Notes: generated by a model not told the origin, from the letters alone. Positions 14,701-24,720 are shown, counted from the stretch's first letter. The stretch: DNA of 64,000 nt from Tanypteryx hageni (GCA_028673005.1 CM054118.1:86305855-86369854), one strand, 5' to 3'. Made by a program: numbers and translations.

Positions 14701-17630
14701 TATTTGCACCGTTATTAAAAAAATATTTCCATGCTGTCGCATTGAATTTTTATTATATTTTATGGCAAATTTAGTATTGTAATTATTTAAGTTCTAGTTA
14801 GGAAATAACTCTATCAATTGCTCTACAGAATTTTGTTTTTATTTTATTTATATAGCTACAAATAAATTCTCGATTGCATTTTCAACCGTACTGTTTGTCT
14901 TTCCAAAGAAGTATGTTTGAAAAATTATGTAACTTATACAGACTTTAATAATCATGAAAGTATAATAATTACGATAAAATTTACCTTTTGTTTGTTAGAT
15001 TCATTAAATGTTGACAATTGTTTATTCATGCTGATATTTTGAATTGACGCTAGGTTAAAGTCAACATATTAATATTTTTTAATTTAATCATTCATGCACA
15101 CCCGTCAGTTTCAACACTACAGTCAAACCCCGATTTAGCGCCACCGTTTGTCCATCACGGAGATTGGTGTTAAAGCGGGGGTGAAAATAAATCGAGGGAT
15201 TTTCCGACTTTTCGTCACATAAAATTCGTACCTGCGACTTTTCGTCACACAATAGCTATTGGTAACTGTGACTTTTCGTCACGGAAACTAATTCGTATCT
15301 GCGAATTCTCGTCCTGGAAATTGTTAAGTATGTATGGTAAATACTACGACTTTTCGTCACAATATACATTGATACTTGGTTACGTTCGTCATGAAAAAGA
15401 ACTACTGCGACTGTTAATGAATAATTTTGAACTTTAATGGTTATATAAGTTTTTATTGAAAATGATTAGAAACAAAAGTTTTTATTAAATAAAATTGTTT
15501 TATTTTATTAATTTATAAATTTTTTATTATGCTAAAACATGGAAGAGGAGTTGTGACTCAAAGCGCTCAAATATTGTGGAATCCTTTCTTCCTCATTGTA
15601 TTCTAGGTACTTTCCAACGATTCTCCCAATTCTTCGGCCTAAGTCAATGTACTCCCTTTTTTTCTTTGTAGATGAATGTCCACTTTCTAATTTTACTATT
15701 TCTCTTTTTATTTCTCCAACTTCATCTTGAAGCCTATTTAGTAGTATATACAATGAAGGATGGTGTTTTCCCAGCAGCGCATTGTCTTGTGTGCCACGCT
15801 TCACGTGTGTTAGTGGCTCTTGGTAAATCAGCTACTACACGGCTATAGCAGCTCCAAGTTGTAACTGGAAATGCAGGATCCCTTCTCCCTCACCCTTTTC
15901 TTCTACCGTGGGTATAATTTACCACTAAATAGTTCATGAGTGGAAGTAGCTTATCTAATATGCTGTTGTATAGCAGTGCGAATGCATTCGCAACTTTATC
16001 TTCCGGAATAAATGCAAATGAAATCATTGAACGAAATCGGAGTCTCAGCTCTTCATTTTCTTCACGACTATATTCTCCACTCAGTCCTTCAGCCTCAAGT
16101 CTTCTCCGAAGTGCCTGACTAAAGTGGAAGAGTCAACCGCCAATTTTAGTCTCCGGGAAAATGATTTTTATAGCTGAAATAACAACAAATTCATAATCCG
16201 TCGATATATATTCAGGGTTCAAATATGCCTGAAATCTATTCTAGATTTCTTCTTTTAAAATAAAGAAAAGCTGTAAATACAGTTATTTCTTTTTTCTCCA
16301 TCAATGCTATTACTACTGGAAACCTTTTCCTTCTTCTTCAATATGTATACTATATATCTGGCAGAAAATGTTGGGGTCAGATTTAAATGTTACATCACAT
16401 ACCCAATAGTTAGAGCATGATAGTCGTCTAAAGGCCATTGTCTGTGGGGAACACTAATAGCTTCGAATTTGAATAACTACCAAAATCTTTGCTATTTTTG
16501 TATTTCTGTGGGATTTCAATTAGATCCTTAATTGGTTTTGGTTCTTCTGGTTGATTTTGTTTTCTTACTACAACATACGGAAAGATTGACAAAAAAATCA
16601 TATTGTGGGATTATATTTCGAGGCTATTATTTTATTCTTTTATCTCGTAATAAAAGCAAGGAAATCACTGTAGGTTTTATAAAATTGCATTTTAAAATTA
16701 GTTAATCTTGTGATATAATCTCGGGACTTAAACGGTTTTGTAGCTGAAAGACTTAAATTTATTTTGTCATAGAAAAACTTCATATTAGCGTAAATATTTG
16801 TTTTTAATCATAAAAAGTTGAATTTTCAGGATATTTCATTAACGAAAATTCCTGGTATCAATTTTATGGTGTGACAAAATGTCGCAAGTACCACGTGTCT
16901 TGTGTGACCACATGTCAGTGACGAAAGGTCGCAAGTACGAATTTTCTGTGACGAAAAGTCGGGACACCCAATCGAGGAATGAAATCATAAGATGGAAGTT
17001 CTGTTCACAACGATTGATGGGCGGTATGCGGGGATGGCGCTACATAGGGGGAGCTAAATCGGGTTCTGACTGTAGTCAAAAAATAAAACTATCGCACGAT
17101 TGATCGCCCTTGTCGTTTATTATCCTCTAGTATTTTCATAAGCGTTGTAATCCTTCAGTTTTCTTTCCTCTTCTCAGAGTCTTAACAACGAGAAGAGCCC
17201 GACATTTTCTGAGTTCGTGTCTTGGGTGATCGAATCCGCGAGAAAGACAACAGGAGCCAAAGATGACGGATACAACGGCATCCCGGGATTCGACGAGCAC
17301 TGGGCGCCTTACTACCGCTTCTGCACGCCCTGTGCGGTCAACTTCACGGTCATCGCCAAGATGGAGACGCTGACTCGAGACGAGGCTTACATAATTCAAA
17401 AGTCGGGCATAGGTCCAGCGTTGGGGAGGAGCCGGGAGGGGGGCGGGGCAGGGACGAGGCCGAGGGAGGCCGTGAACGCCGCGATCGGAGGTCGAACCGA
17501 GGACGTTCTCCCGCGGTACTTTCAAACCTTGACGAGGGAACAGCTCGACGCTCTGTACGACATCTACAGGATGGACTTTCAGATGTTTGGCTACGACCCC
17601 GCAAAATACTATGACATGCTGCCTTCCTGA
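2363..17630 (+). CDS. Carbohydrate sulfotransferase (HNK-1ST / CHST8-14 family), 4 exons
   Basis: Joining 2363-2725, 10878-11145, 14034-14302 and 17178-17630 gives 1353 nt, 450 residues plus TGA, with GT-AG introns of phase 0, 1 and 0. It is a type II Golgi protein: an Arg/Gly/Pro-rich cytoplasmic tail (residues 1-67), a membrane anchor near 68-84 (LLALMVLAAGAYCLLVY), a stem, then the sulfotransferase domain. The 5' PAPS-binding motif VFKAASSSWMYN is at 195-206 and the 3' motif IVRDPFERLLSAYRNK at 253-268. The C-terminus ends in the family-like IYRMDFQMFGYDPAKYY. Family members move sulfate from PAPS to GalNAc or related sugars on chondroitin/dermatan or N-glycans in the Golgi lumen. Resemblance is nearest to CHST11/14-type 4-O-sulfotransferases, but the exact acceptor is inferred. 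Sequons at N101 and N114 and NFT in exon 4 fit a lumenal domain. Met22 (2426) is an alternative start that would shorten an unusually long tail. Confidence 0.93.
3068..3517. mobile_element. hAT element, internally deleted, 8-bp TSD
   Basis: The ends CAGGGGTGCACAA (3068) and TTGTGCACCTCTG (to 3517) are terminal inverted repeats with one mismatch. Flanking 8-mers CGCTAGAC (3060-3067) and CACTAGAT (3518-3525) agree at 6 of 8 positions, and both differences are transitions, as expected for an old hAT target duplication. The inside keeps a scrap of transposase. Confidence 0.75.
3189..3335 (+). pseudogene. hAT transposase C-terminal fragment
   Basis: The reading MCEQTFSLMKLNKAPLRSALTD resembles the C-terminal dimerisation region of hAT (ZBED/GTF2IRD2-like) transposases. 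After a frameshift it continues as IGDVLRTATTSIAPD, the expected following block. Only about 45 residues remain, within the 450-bp element 3068-3517, so it is a dead remnant. Confidence 0.65.
3751..4035. repeat. GA-rich low-complexity tract (intron 1)
   Basis: Nearly uninterrupted purines on the + strand (GGGAGAGAGGGAG-type). The long Ser/Leu/Pro ORFs on the minus strand here are artefacts of composition. Confidence 0.85.
5381..5635. mobile_element. hAT MITE with perfect 8-bp TSD
   Basis: The terminal repeats CAGTGTTTTTCAAAC at 5381 and the inverted AAGTGTTTTTAAAAC at 5635 are followed inward by GTCGCGACCC on both sides. The flanking 8-mers GTCTAGTA (5373-5380 and 5636-5643) are identical. 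Non-coding, 255 bp. Confidence 0.85.
8028..8181. repeat. 24-bp minisatellite (intron 1)
   Basis: About six copies of a 24-bp unit beginning CATTCCCTCCCTTCCTCCC and ending ACCCA, one copy with an inserted CCCTCGCTCC-type segment. It sits in a GC-rich stretch (about 7.69-8.35 kb). Because 24 is a multiple of three, all frames stay open and give Pro/Ser/Leu-rich or Gly/Arg-rich spurious ORFs. Confidence 0.85.
9202..9423. mobile_element. Probable hAT MITE with perfect 8-bp TSD
   Basis: ACCGAAAG occurs at 9194-9201 and again at 9424-9431. The right end, read inward on the minus strand, is CAGTGGCGCAGCCAGAAATT, a common hAT MITE terminus. The left terminus (AAATGTCACTGCC) does not match it well, so the left boundary rests on the duplication alone. 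Confidence 0.5.
9490..9815 (-). repeat. tRNA-Gly-like dispersed repeat, copy 1
   Basis: Read on the minus strand the unit has a leader (GAGGACATCCGTTGGGGCAG, CTAGTTCCGTCCCAACCAAG), a tRNA-like core and a tail. A second tail (9757-9812) is joined at its start, suggesting tandem units. The unit recurs inverted at 9830-10090 and direct at 25527-25870, so it is a mobile, SINE-like repeat. Confidence 0.7.
9519..9588 (-). tRNA. tRNA-Gly-derived tRNA-like core, anticodon GGC
   Basis: The sequence folds as a 70-nt cloverleaf: acceptor GCTACGA/TCATAGC with one C-A mismatch, D-arm with A box GTTCAGTGGTAGAAT, anticodon stem TCCGC/GTGGA with loop CTGGCAA, and a perfect T-arm CCGGGTTCGATTCCCGG. The body matches tRNA-Gly closely, but the loop reads GGC instead of GCC, nominally an Ala anticodon. 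Because the same core is repeated three times inside a longer repeat, it is more likely a SINE-type pol III promoter than a working tRNA gene. Confidence 0.4.
9830..10090 (+). repeat. tRNA-Gly-like dispersed repeat, copy 2 (inverted partner)
   Basis: This has the same leader, core and tail as copy 1 in the opposite orientation, so 9490-10090 can form a large foldback. The tRNA-like core is 9931-10000; its conserved U33 is changed to C (loop CCGGCAA), which argues against a functional tRNA. Confidence 0.7.
10878..11145 (+). CDS. Sulfotransferase exon 2 (5' PAPS-binding motif)
   Basis: The acceptor is a pyrimidine-rich tract ending GATGCCGCAG at 10877; the donor is GTTAGT at 11146. The exon encodes residues 122-210 plus the first base of codon 211 (phase 1). 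It has an acidic/Arg-rich, probably helical stem (EVEEELGRRRERVWEACKANG), then FFIDDKHHLVWCNVFKAASS and SWMYNFNLL, the PAPS 5'-phosphosulfate loop region. Confidence 0.92.
11146..14033 (+). other. Intron 2 of the sulfotransferase gene
   Basis: An intron of 2888 bases, GTTAGT donor, AAAAG acceptor. It is AT-rich. Apart from the foldback element at 12661-13011 nothing was recognised; the short ORFs in it show no family resemblance. Confidence 0.8.
12661..13011. mobile_element. Foldback/MITE-like imperfect palindrome
   Basis: The arms at about 12715-12835 and 12885-12995 are imperfect reverse complements: both contain ATTCCAGAATAAG followed by AATTGG, CTGAGGTA and CATTTCG blocks, with outer GTGGTCA ends. 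The centre carries CCGAAGAGGGC...AGCGAAATG (12864-12892), a hammerhead-like core motif discussed in the findings. No target duplication was identified. Confidence 0.6.
14034..14302 (+). CDS. Sulfotransferase exon 3 (3' phosphate-binding motif)
   Basis: The acceptor CCTCTCCAAAAG ends at 14033; the donor GTGAGT begins at 14303. The first two bases complete the split Ala codon, giving LLAGY across the junction, which is the expected family sequence. It encodes residues 211-300, including PLSLAREKFPRPSV and IVRDPFERLLSAYRNK, the 3'-phosphate-binding segment of PAPS. Confidence 0.92.
15205..15360 (+). repeat. MULE subterminal motif array, left end
   Basis: Exact or nearly exact copies of CGACTTTTCGTCAC at 15205, 15235, 15269 (TGACTTTTCGTCAC) and 15347, with a degenerate copy near 15301. 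The inverted form GTGACGAAAAGTCG recurs near the right end at 16871, 16918 and 16948. These are likely transposase-binding sites (inference). Confidence 0.7.
15532..16440 (-). pseudogene. MULE transposase pseudogene
   Basis: Read on the minus strand this gives WVCDVTFKSDPNIFCQIY, then PVVIALMEKKEITVFTAF, YISTDYEFVVISAIKIIF, LFHFSQALRRRLEAEGLS and RFRSMISFAFIPEDKVANAF. The C-terminal HHPSLYILLNRLQDEVGEIK ends in a stop at about 15532. These are the consecutive blocks of the MULE transposase domain; the Asp in VCD and in STDYE are candidate DDE residues. At least two frameshifts and two stop codons break it, one replacing the conserved Cys before LFHFSQ, so it cannot make an active enzyme. It lies inside intron 3, antisense to the host gene. 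Confidence 0.85.
16871..16961 (-). repeat. MULE subterminal motif array, right end
   Basis: Three copies of the inverted motif: GTGACAAAATGTCG (16871), GTGACGAAAGGTCG (16918) and GTGACGAAAAGTCG (16948). They mirror the array at the left end. Confidence 0.7.
17178..17630 (+). CDS. Sulfotransferase exon 4 (C-terminal domain, stop)
   Basis: The acceptor TTTCCTCTTCTCAG ends at 17177. It encodes residues 301-450: FSEFVSWVIESARK, then the conserved HWAPYYRFCTPCAVNF block with two Cys, a Gly/Arg-rich low-conservation loop, and the C-terminal TREQLDALYDIYRMDFQMFG block typical of this family. The stop TGA is at 17628-17630. Confidence 0.92.
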   Translation, partial: SLNNEKSPTFSEFVSWVIESARKTTGAKDDGYNGIPGFDEHWAPYYRFCTPCAVNFTVIAKMETLTRDEAYIIQKSGIGPALGRSREGGGAGTRPREAVNAAIGGRTEDVLPRYFQTLTREQLDALYDIYRMDFQMFGYDPAKYYDMLPS

Positions 17631-18700
17631 TGGTTCTTTTCGTTTTTCTAACGAATCCAAAGCTGTGACAAATTTAAGACTGAGAATCTTAAGCACTTTA
17701 AGCGGTGAAAGGCATTTATGGTATTTTTGCTATCGTTATCGATCTCTGCAAAAATCATATTTCCTTAATAGGGTTCCGCCCATCGAGTGAACCTATGATA
17801 AAGGAACTACGATGGATTGGGAACTTGTCTCTAATGCACTTAGAAAAAATCAATTTTATCAATTTGCTTAAGCGAGACTAATTATACCAAAAAGGCGTAT
17901 TTTTGAGGGTCTTGAAGTGACGTAAGGGCCTTCGAAGTGAGCATGAACAAACCTCGTTTTGTTAAGTATGAAATTAGTTATGCGAGATTATCGCGAATCC
18001 CTTAGAAAGAGAACAGTGAAATGCGAAATGAGAGGGGGTAGTTTTCTGTATACGTTGGCTAAGGGTGAAGATTGGATTATTTATATACTTTGTATCAAAG
18101 TATGAATTGAAGTGAACAGTGCGACTTGCATCAAAGTTTATATGAAATCAAATTTTAATGGTTGTGTACGCGCCGCCAACACGTGCCATTAAAAAACTCG
18201 CGTGTGATATAACGCCAGTTACGGTGTCTTTAAATGAAACCAATAAGGAAGTGCAGTGAAGCAACGATTGCCTGGAATGGTACTAAACAGTGGCGACTTG
18301 GAAAGGCCTCGATCCATTCGTAACCAGTTTGGTTCGTCCGTAACCCTACTGTCGATCGGTATTCGAGTTTTTCTTATTTTCTCCCAAACGCTTAACCAAA
18401 GGTTTCCTTGGTTTATATTTAGAGGTCTTTCAACCACTACACATTGTATGGTATTATTTTTAAGGCAAAGTTAGCCAATTTAAAGACGAATTACTTTAAT
18501 TTGCAAATAAATTATGAATTTTAATCTGATATTCCTTTTGATATCACTCAATAAAAATCAATCGAAAGCTTTTCCGACTAATGATATTGTATTATAATGC
18601 AATCAATCTACTATTTTGACTGTTTTGACCTCCGTATTCGTTATTTTTGTATTTTTAAGTATGTCGTAATGGAGGAATAAAAAGGAGCGACATTTTTCAT
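17631..18700 (+). other. 3' UTR and polyadenylation candidates
   Basis: Following the stop codon there is no further coding sequence. Candidate poly(A) signals are ATTAAA at 18188-18193 and AATAAA at 18506-18511, 18550-18555 and 18676-18681. Which is used cannot be decided without transcripts. Confidence 0.35.
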
Positions 18701-20639
18701 GAGACCCAGGCACAATATCTTCGGACGTCATGAATGTCAACTTGTGTTAATTTCTTTGTATAAAACTAGCCATGGTGAATTTTTCGTTAATCATAACTTC
18801 CATAGTATATGAGCGCATTTGATATTAAATAATTCTAAATAAATAAATTATCCTAGCTTTTACTTGTTTTATTTGCAGCTTACTACTTATAGCTGTCAAA
18901 AAATAGCATTACACGCGTTAATGTCCTAATTTTTCCATATCGCTTCATTTTGAGGCAAGATATAAAAATATTTATGGCCCTGGTTAATGTAAGATTGACC
19001 CTATCATTAGGAACAATATTATATTTGAACTACTATAACTGCAATACAGAATGTATTTTCAATAAAATAGTCTGCATATTTGCACCATAAAAATTTATAT
19101 ACTCTCGATAGACGATTGTCAGATATTAAATATAATATCCAGCATATTAATGATGCAATATTTTACAGTACATGAGCCGAGTTTCCGTACCTTTCCCATA
19201 TTAGTCTCGCTTATGCTATAAAAATCTCCCATATAGGCTTAGCGGAAGAAGTGGTCAAAGAAATTTCTAAATCTTTGAAAATAGCATTCGTGTATTTTTC
19301 CAATAACTCCTACTTTGTTTGCCCACATTTTACTTTTACTTGCCCTTTATTTTTAATATGTTTACATCGTATTCTTATTTTGCTTTGCATATTAATCCAC
19401 TCAAATATTACAACGTGCTCATTTGAATTAGAAATGGAAATCTTTATAATTTACTCTATTGACTCGGTAGCAACATGTGAACTCGTCATCGTAAGCACCG
19501 AGTAGATTTATAAATTCTGAACTACTTAGACATGTAAATTCGTGCAGTGATTCGGAACAATAATGCGATATGTTTCTCAGAATATGAAGTGTATTTTGAT
19601 TTCATTTTTAATGTGGTATGATGTCTAAAACAACTTTGTTTAAAAAAAATGAAGTATCCTCGATGTTTATTTTACCTAAACAATAAAAATTCTGTTATTT
19701 TTAAAAATAATGTCATTTCTTTTTCTCGAAATCGTTATGTGTATGTATGCTTTAGTACATAGATAATTTAATCTGGTCTAGATGAATTTCTTCATACAAG
19801 TCAGCACTGCTCCGCAGTGTAAACTAACTCCTTGAGGCGGGAGATAAATGCACGGTGAAAACGGTTCAAGTTGAGTAGAGGAATATATATGTATGTATGT
19901 GTGTATATATGTATGTATGTATGTGTGTATATATATGTATATATTATTGATATTAAGGTTAACTATATCTAATACATATATTAAAGAGAATTCTGTCCTT
20001 TCTGTGTGTTTGCACAGTTGCAGCATATTTTTCATTTGTATTTAAAAATCGCTTAGAATTGCGATATGAAAGCGGGACTTGCACCAAACGATGCCTAAAA
20101 GAACGGGTATTCATTTTCCAGCCATCATTTTTCGAATACGCGTCGAATCGTTCCACAAATTCGTTATTAACACGAAAATTTGGCTAAATTTTAGACAAAA
20201 AAATTTCGTCGTCAAGGGCGATGGCATCGTTGCTGATCTAGCAAAATTACGTTTATATCTAAAAGAAATGACATGAACTTTGATATTGTATTTGAAATCA
20301 ATTGTGAGAACTCTTCTTGTATATTTTGAATGCATCTTAATCGAAAGGGAAGTAATGATGGCTTCATTTGAACGATAGTTTTGTTTACTGCAGTGGCATT
20401 TCTTAAGGCGTGGAAGAAATGCGAACGAACATACGACCGCTAATATTTTAATTAGCTTTTTGGTTTGTTTACCTTGACGACGACAGAACTTAGTAAGTAG
20501 CTTTTTTAATTCACGCATTTTTCCTTAAATTGTCAACATTTGGTCCCCACCTAAAGTCTTTTGATAAATATACTCCTAAGTCTTTACATTTTCACATTTT
20601 TGAATGCGTTTATCTAAAAAACTGTATTCCTGTTTATTT

Positions 20640-20641
<2 letters not shown>
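18701..20641. other. AT-rich region, no gene recognised
   Basis: Only short unrelated ORFs occur here. Around 19885-19940 there is a GTATGTAT/GTGTATAT microsatellite. The segment 20050-20190 resembles 23215-23360 (shared GAATACGCGTCGAATCG core with similar flanks), so it belongs to a dispersed repeat of unknown class. Confidence 0.5.

Positions 20642-20693
<52 letters not shown>
20642..20693. repeat. (TA)n microsatellite
   Basis: An uninterrupted TA run directly to the left of a TA-flanked repeat unit (20694-20940). Confidence 0.95.
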
Positions 20694-20694
<1 letters not shown>

Positions 20695-20937
20695 CAACTT
20701 ACGGAAAAGGAAAGGTAAAATGAATATATGGATGTCAACAAGGTGTTGGGATGAGGAAACCCTTCTCTCTCTGTAGCTGAAGAAGGAGTAGTTCCGAAAG
20801 CTTTACGTTTGTGATGTTTCTGTGTTTTTGTGTTATTTTACGTGTGTCGCTTCGACATCCCCGGGGCCTCGCCAACCTGAAGTCGTCTGATTGGTGAGTG
20901 CTCACTGGGTTTCCTCATCCCAACACCTTGTTGACAT

Positions 20938-20940
<3 letters not shown>
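20694..20940 (+). mobile_element. TA-microsatellite-flanked foldback element, copy 1
   Basis: Inverted arms of about 37 bp (20727-20763 and 20907-20944, GATGTCAACAAGGTGTTGGG and its complement) lie inside (TA)n on both sides. The centre has CTGAAGA...TTCCGAAAGC (20777-20800). It is a version of the palindrome at 32423-32724 in which most of the left arm is missing. The outer segment TTACGGAAAAGGAAAGG also recurs, inverted, at about 32733-32757. Confidence 0.65.

Positions 20941-20998
<58 letters not shown>
20941..20998. repeat. (TA)n microsatellite
   Basis: An uninterrupted TA run on the right of the foldback unit, followed by a short GTGTGT stretch. Confidence 0.95.
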
Positions 20999-21001
<3 letters not shown>

Positions 21002-22219
21002 TGTGTCTGTGCGCGTGTGTGTGCAGGTTAAATATTCAAATTAAGGTACTTCCAATTCTTCCTCCCTCCCATTCTTTCTCGCTCTCTCCCCACTCTCCCC
21101 TCAAGAAGAAGCTATCCCTGAGCGTAACATAGATACAAATCTTACACACAAAATTAATATTTATTTGTTAGACATTACGCTAGACAACTTTTATATGGCC
21201 AAAATTATTTTAAATCTCTCAAAAATGCTATAATGTGAATTATATATTTTTTTACTTTTCAGTCTATACAAAATATTGTTTCATTAAATTGAAATTTATA
21301 AGTTTTATTCTTCTGTTTTTAGTCAAAAATTAAAAACTTATCTCTAGAAGAAAATATACTCGTAATCTTTTTGAAAATTCTGCAATTTTAATCACTATGT
21401 CAGGCTTTGGAACCATCTTTAACACAATATCAATGAATAATAGAATATTCATTTACGTTTGTGACCGTCGTATTGTTTATCGTAACCTAGTTAATATTTA
21501 AATTTCAAAAGAGCGTCAAAATTTCGTAAATTCGTGAACAGATGCGATGCCTAATTATAATCCCAGTCATATAAAATTACACGATACCGGCAACAACGCA
21601 AATCACCTTAACGACGAAAGATTTTCACATGAAAATGCCAAATTTTCCCGTTGAAAACTAATTTGCGAAACGATTCGACGCGTTTTACATTTAACGCACT
21701 TTGGTTTTATATTAATCATTAATGAAATATTGCAATAATGTTGCCGATATAATTTTGTATAATAATTATTTTCGAAACAACGCGTCCCACCTAGACGAGC
21801 TTCCACTGATTGAAAAACACTGCCTTAGAGTACGCGGCAGTGCTGCCATCTGTCCCTGACACCGAACATCAGGTGTCGATTTGAACATGCCTCCATTGGA
21901 GAAAGCGAAGAAGTTGGAGTAACTCGGGGACAAAATTAGCTCAATTTTCTGTGTCTATTTTAGGCGTTCCTTTTCCCGATTCGTATCGCCTTCCATTCTC
22001 ACGTACGCCTGATTCTTCCCCTCGGGGGGAAGTGGAGCGGAAGGGGCAAGGGGGGGGGGGATGGAGTTCCATCTGCTATAACAGTTGGCGTTTTATGCGA
22101 CCACTAATTAAAGGGATCAGAGCACTCGCCGCAAATAACGTGCGCGCGATATTACATGTACATTCCAACGCGAATTAAAATTATTATCTTTTCAATATGG
22201 GAATACAAATTTTAATTCG
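20999..22219. other. No gene recognised; one hAT end at about 21822
   Basis: The stretch is mostly AT-rich. TTGAAAAACACTG ending at 21822 is, on the minus strand, CAGTGTTTTTCAA, the same terminal sequence as the MITE at 5381. It probably marks the right end of a hAT copy whose left end was not found. Confidence 0.4.
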
Positions 22220-22227
22220 ACCAAGTA

Positions 22228-24034
22228 TAGAGTTTTGGGTTCCCGGCGATATTGTTTTTCCCAGGAAACAGCAATTAGATTTTCAAGTATCCCGGGAACC
22301 CGGGAATAAGAATTATTTTGGCTTTTAATATTTATTACATCATTTTTCATTTAAACATGATATTTATTATTGATAGAACGCAAATACGTAAGTCTTTAAC
22401 AAATCCCAATGACATGTGATACATTATTTGCGACAAATTCTCAATAGATTCAATATTCAGACGCAACCGATCTCTCTTCGATGTTGACGATGTGGAGATA
22501 AATGGAGACCAGCTACTAATGTATCCTATATTTCAATTCTCTCAAAGTGAAAATTGAGGGTAGAAAATGTATGAAAGAGATTTAAAAACAATCTAAAATC
22601 TATAAGAGCCTCCTGCTGTATTTTTGTAGCTCCCTCTGTCACGCTATAAAAATGCAAATCAAGGATCAAGATACATTTTTGAAATTTGGCAGGAATTCCC
22701 GATTGACCTATTTTAAGGTGATGACGAAAAAACTCGAAAAAGTCCTGGGTTCGACCCCAAGGAAGACATTTCCAGTTCCCCTAAAATAACACGTAAACAT
22801 CGACTTTTCAACGTGCAGGCTTTATTATTTTTGAGATCTAAATCAAAAAGAATTATCGTACGATCTTCGATTTAAACCATTATAAAGAGAAAAAATTAGA
22901 ATATTTCTTATGCTGTTCATTTTTTCCGCCTACAGTTAGAAATTCCTCATGTTAAACGTTTAATACACATATTTTGGAGAAATCTTGCCATTATAACGGG
23001 ATATTGCCTTGCCAACCAATTACGTTGTTAAACCTCGAAATCCTATTGTCATTACATTCCTTATGGGTTAAAGCGTGCTTTGAATGTTTTTAATGCGAGA
23101 GAGAGATGGAAGAAGGGGGAAATGATTCCCATAGCAACCAATGTTAACAACATTCGTTGCGTTATATGCGAGAAGGAATACATTTTAATGTAGAACATTA
23201 ATCATTCGCATGTTAAAATCACTTAGAATAATCGTTGGAGTTCGAGACTTGAAACAACGAACGCCTGAAAGAACGAAAGTTTGTTTTTTTCCTGCCATCG
23301 ATTTTTGAATACGCGTCGAATCGATCAACAGATTTTTTAATGCGAGAATTTGGTGCATTATTAGTGATTCGCATTGTTGCCGGTTTCGCGTAATTGGGTG
23401 CCATTGATTTGGATAAAAACTTTGCGTCGCATCTATTCACGAAATTTCATTTAAAAAACTTTTTTCTTTGAATTTCAACGGGTATATTCCTATTTTGTGT
23501 ATAATTCACTTGGTCAGAGTAGCTAATTTGGTCGATTAGAGAAGTAGGGATCGGGGAAGGAAGAAGAATAGGAGAGAAAGGTAGTTAGTTCACTTCAGCG
23601 CCTAGTTTCCGATTCATTAAACATGCAAACAACCATTACTTTCGGACCGTTTTTTACTAATGACATTCACGGGCGCGAGAAGAAGCCATTGTATTAGCGC
23701 TCCATTAAAACTGAATTAACGGCGAGAAACGCAACACAATCCTTAATCTCAAACTCCCAACTCAGTGACTGAAAAAATATTTATTATTTATCACAAATTC
23801 TATTGGTAAAAAACACATAAAATCGAAAAATCAAAACTAATTTGATAACTTAACATTTGGGGCTGAAATTCGGAGGAATAACTCAAAAAATCAGCTATAA
23901 AGGCAATTCTGGAAAATCTTGACTCGGCACAAAATTCAAACGAAAAATTCCCGAAAATCAATAAAAAATTTCCCGGGAATCGAGAATAAGAAATATCGAG
24001 TAAATTCCCGGGAATTCCCGGTTCCAAAACTCTA
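22228..24034. mobile_element. hAT element, 1.8 kb, perfect 8-bp TSD
   Basis: The ends TAGAGTTTTGGGTTCCCGG (22228) and the inverted TAGAGTTTTGGAACCGGG (to 24034) are flanked by identical 8-mers ACCAAGTA (22220-22227 and 24035-24042). Subterminal regions are rich in CCCGGGAA. No transposase is recognisable, so it is non-autonomous or decayed. It contains the dispersed repeat also seen at 20050. Confidence 0.8.
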
Positions 24035-24276
24035 ACCAAGTAGCAGTCTGCAGGATGTTAGCGGAATTTTTAAAAACTTCAGGCTTCGCAAATAATTTGC
24101 CACGTTGGATTTTCCAAGATTTTATGAAGTATAGGTACCTAATATTGCGTAGGAAAGATAAAATTCAAATTTAGTTGATTTGAGAAAGTAATGTTGCTAC
24201 CTGAAAGATATCATCGTTGACTTCGTAATAAATTCCTATCGTTACATCCAAAAGTGAGGTTATGGAAAGGTGCAAA

Positions 24277-24720
24277 CGGCGCCTGAACTAGGGCGGGGCA
24301 AGCCGGGTATCTGCCCCGGGCGTAACTAAAGAAGGGGCGCAAGAATTGTTTAAAGGCAAGTTGTGCATGTCACAAGGACAGGAAAAGTTTCACTACTATA
24401 CTTGTTCCAGACATTACGCATAGGAGTAACTATAAATTTCGATGATGCTATAGCTGAGTTTGCTGCATTAAAATCACAAAAAATAACTCTACATTAAAAT
24501 ATTTATACTTTCTGTATTAAAATTATGTATGTGTGTAATTATATTTATAATTATGTATTTAAATTATGTACATTTATAATAAGAAATTATATCATTTATA
24601 GTTTATTTTTATTTATCAATTGTTCGCCCTAAATCCATATAGGTATTAGAGAATTTTTTATGGAGGGAGCGCATATTTGGTAGTTAGCCCCGGGTGCTAA
24701 AATTGCTAGTTACGTCGCTG
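24277..24720. mobile_element. hAT MITE, 444 bp, near-perfect TSD
   Basis: The flanking 8-mers GGTGCAAA (24269-24276) and GGAGCAAA (24721-24728) differ at one base. The right end reads inward as CAGCGACGTAACTAGCAATT. The left end (CGGCGCCTGAACTAG) is a decayed match, and both ends lead into GC-rich CCCCGGG blocks. Confidence 0.65.

Larger units (their letters stand above)
15117..17075. mobile_element. MULE (Mutator-like) DNA transposon
   Basis: The termini are inverted: CTACAGTCAAACCCCGATTT at 15117 and, reading inward from 17075, CTACAGTCAGAACCCGATTT. Inside each end lies an array of CGACTTTTCGTCAC motifs in mirror orientation, and the middle holds a decayed MULE transposase. A 9-11 bp target duplication expected for MULEs was not recognised. 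A TA duplication around CAGTC would also fit the bases, so the exact ends are uncertain. Confidence 0.75.
14303..17177 (+). other. Intron 3 of the sulfotransferase gene
   Basis: An intron of 2875 bases with GTGAGT donor and pyrimidine-rich acceptor. About two thirds of it is one MULE element (15117-17075) lying antisense to the host gene. Confidence 0.8.

Noticed and set aside
15117..17075. pogo/Tigger-type assignment suggested by CAGTC ends and flanking TA
   Set aside because: The transposase remnant inside is MULE-type, which outweighs a two-base duplication that is common by chance in AT-rich DNA.
20111..20518. 135-codon minus-strand Lys/Arg-rich ORF
   Set aside because: No family resemblance, and it overlaps a dispersed repeat shared with 23.2-23.4 kb.
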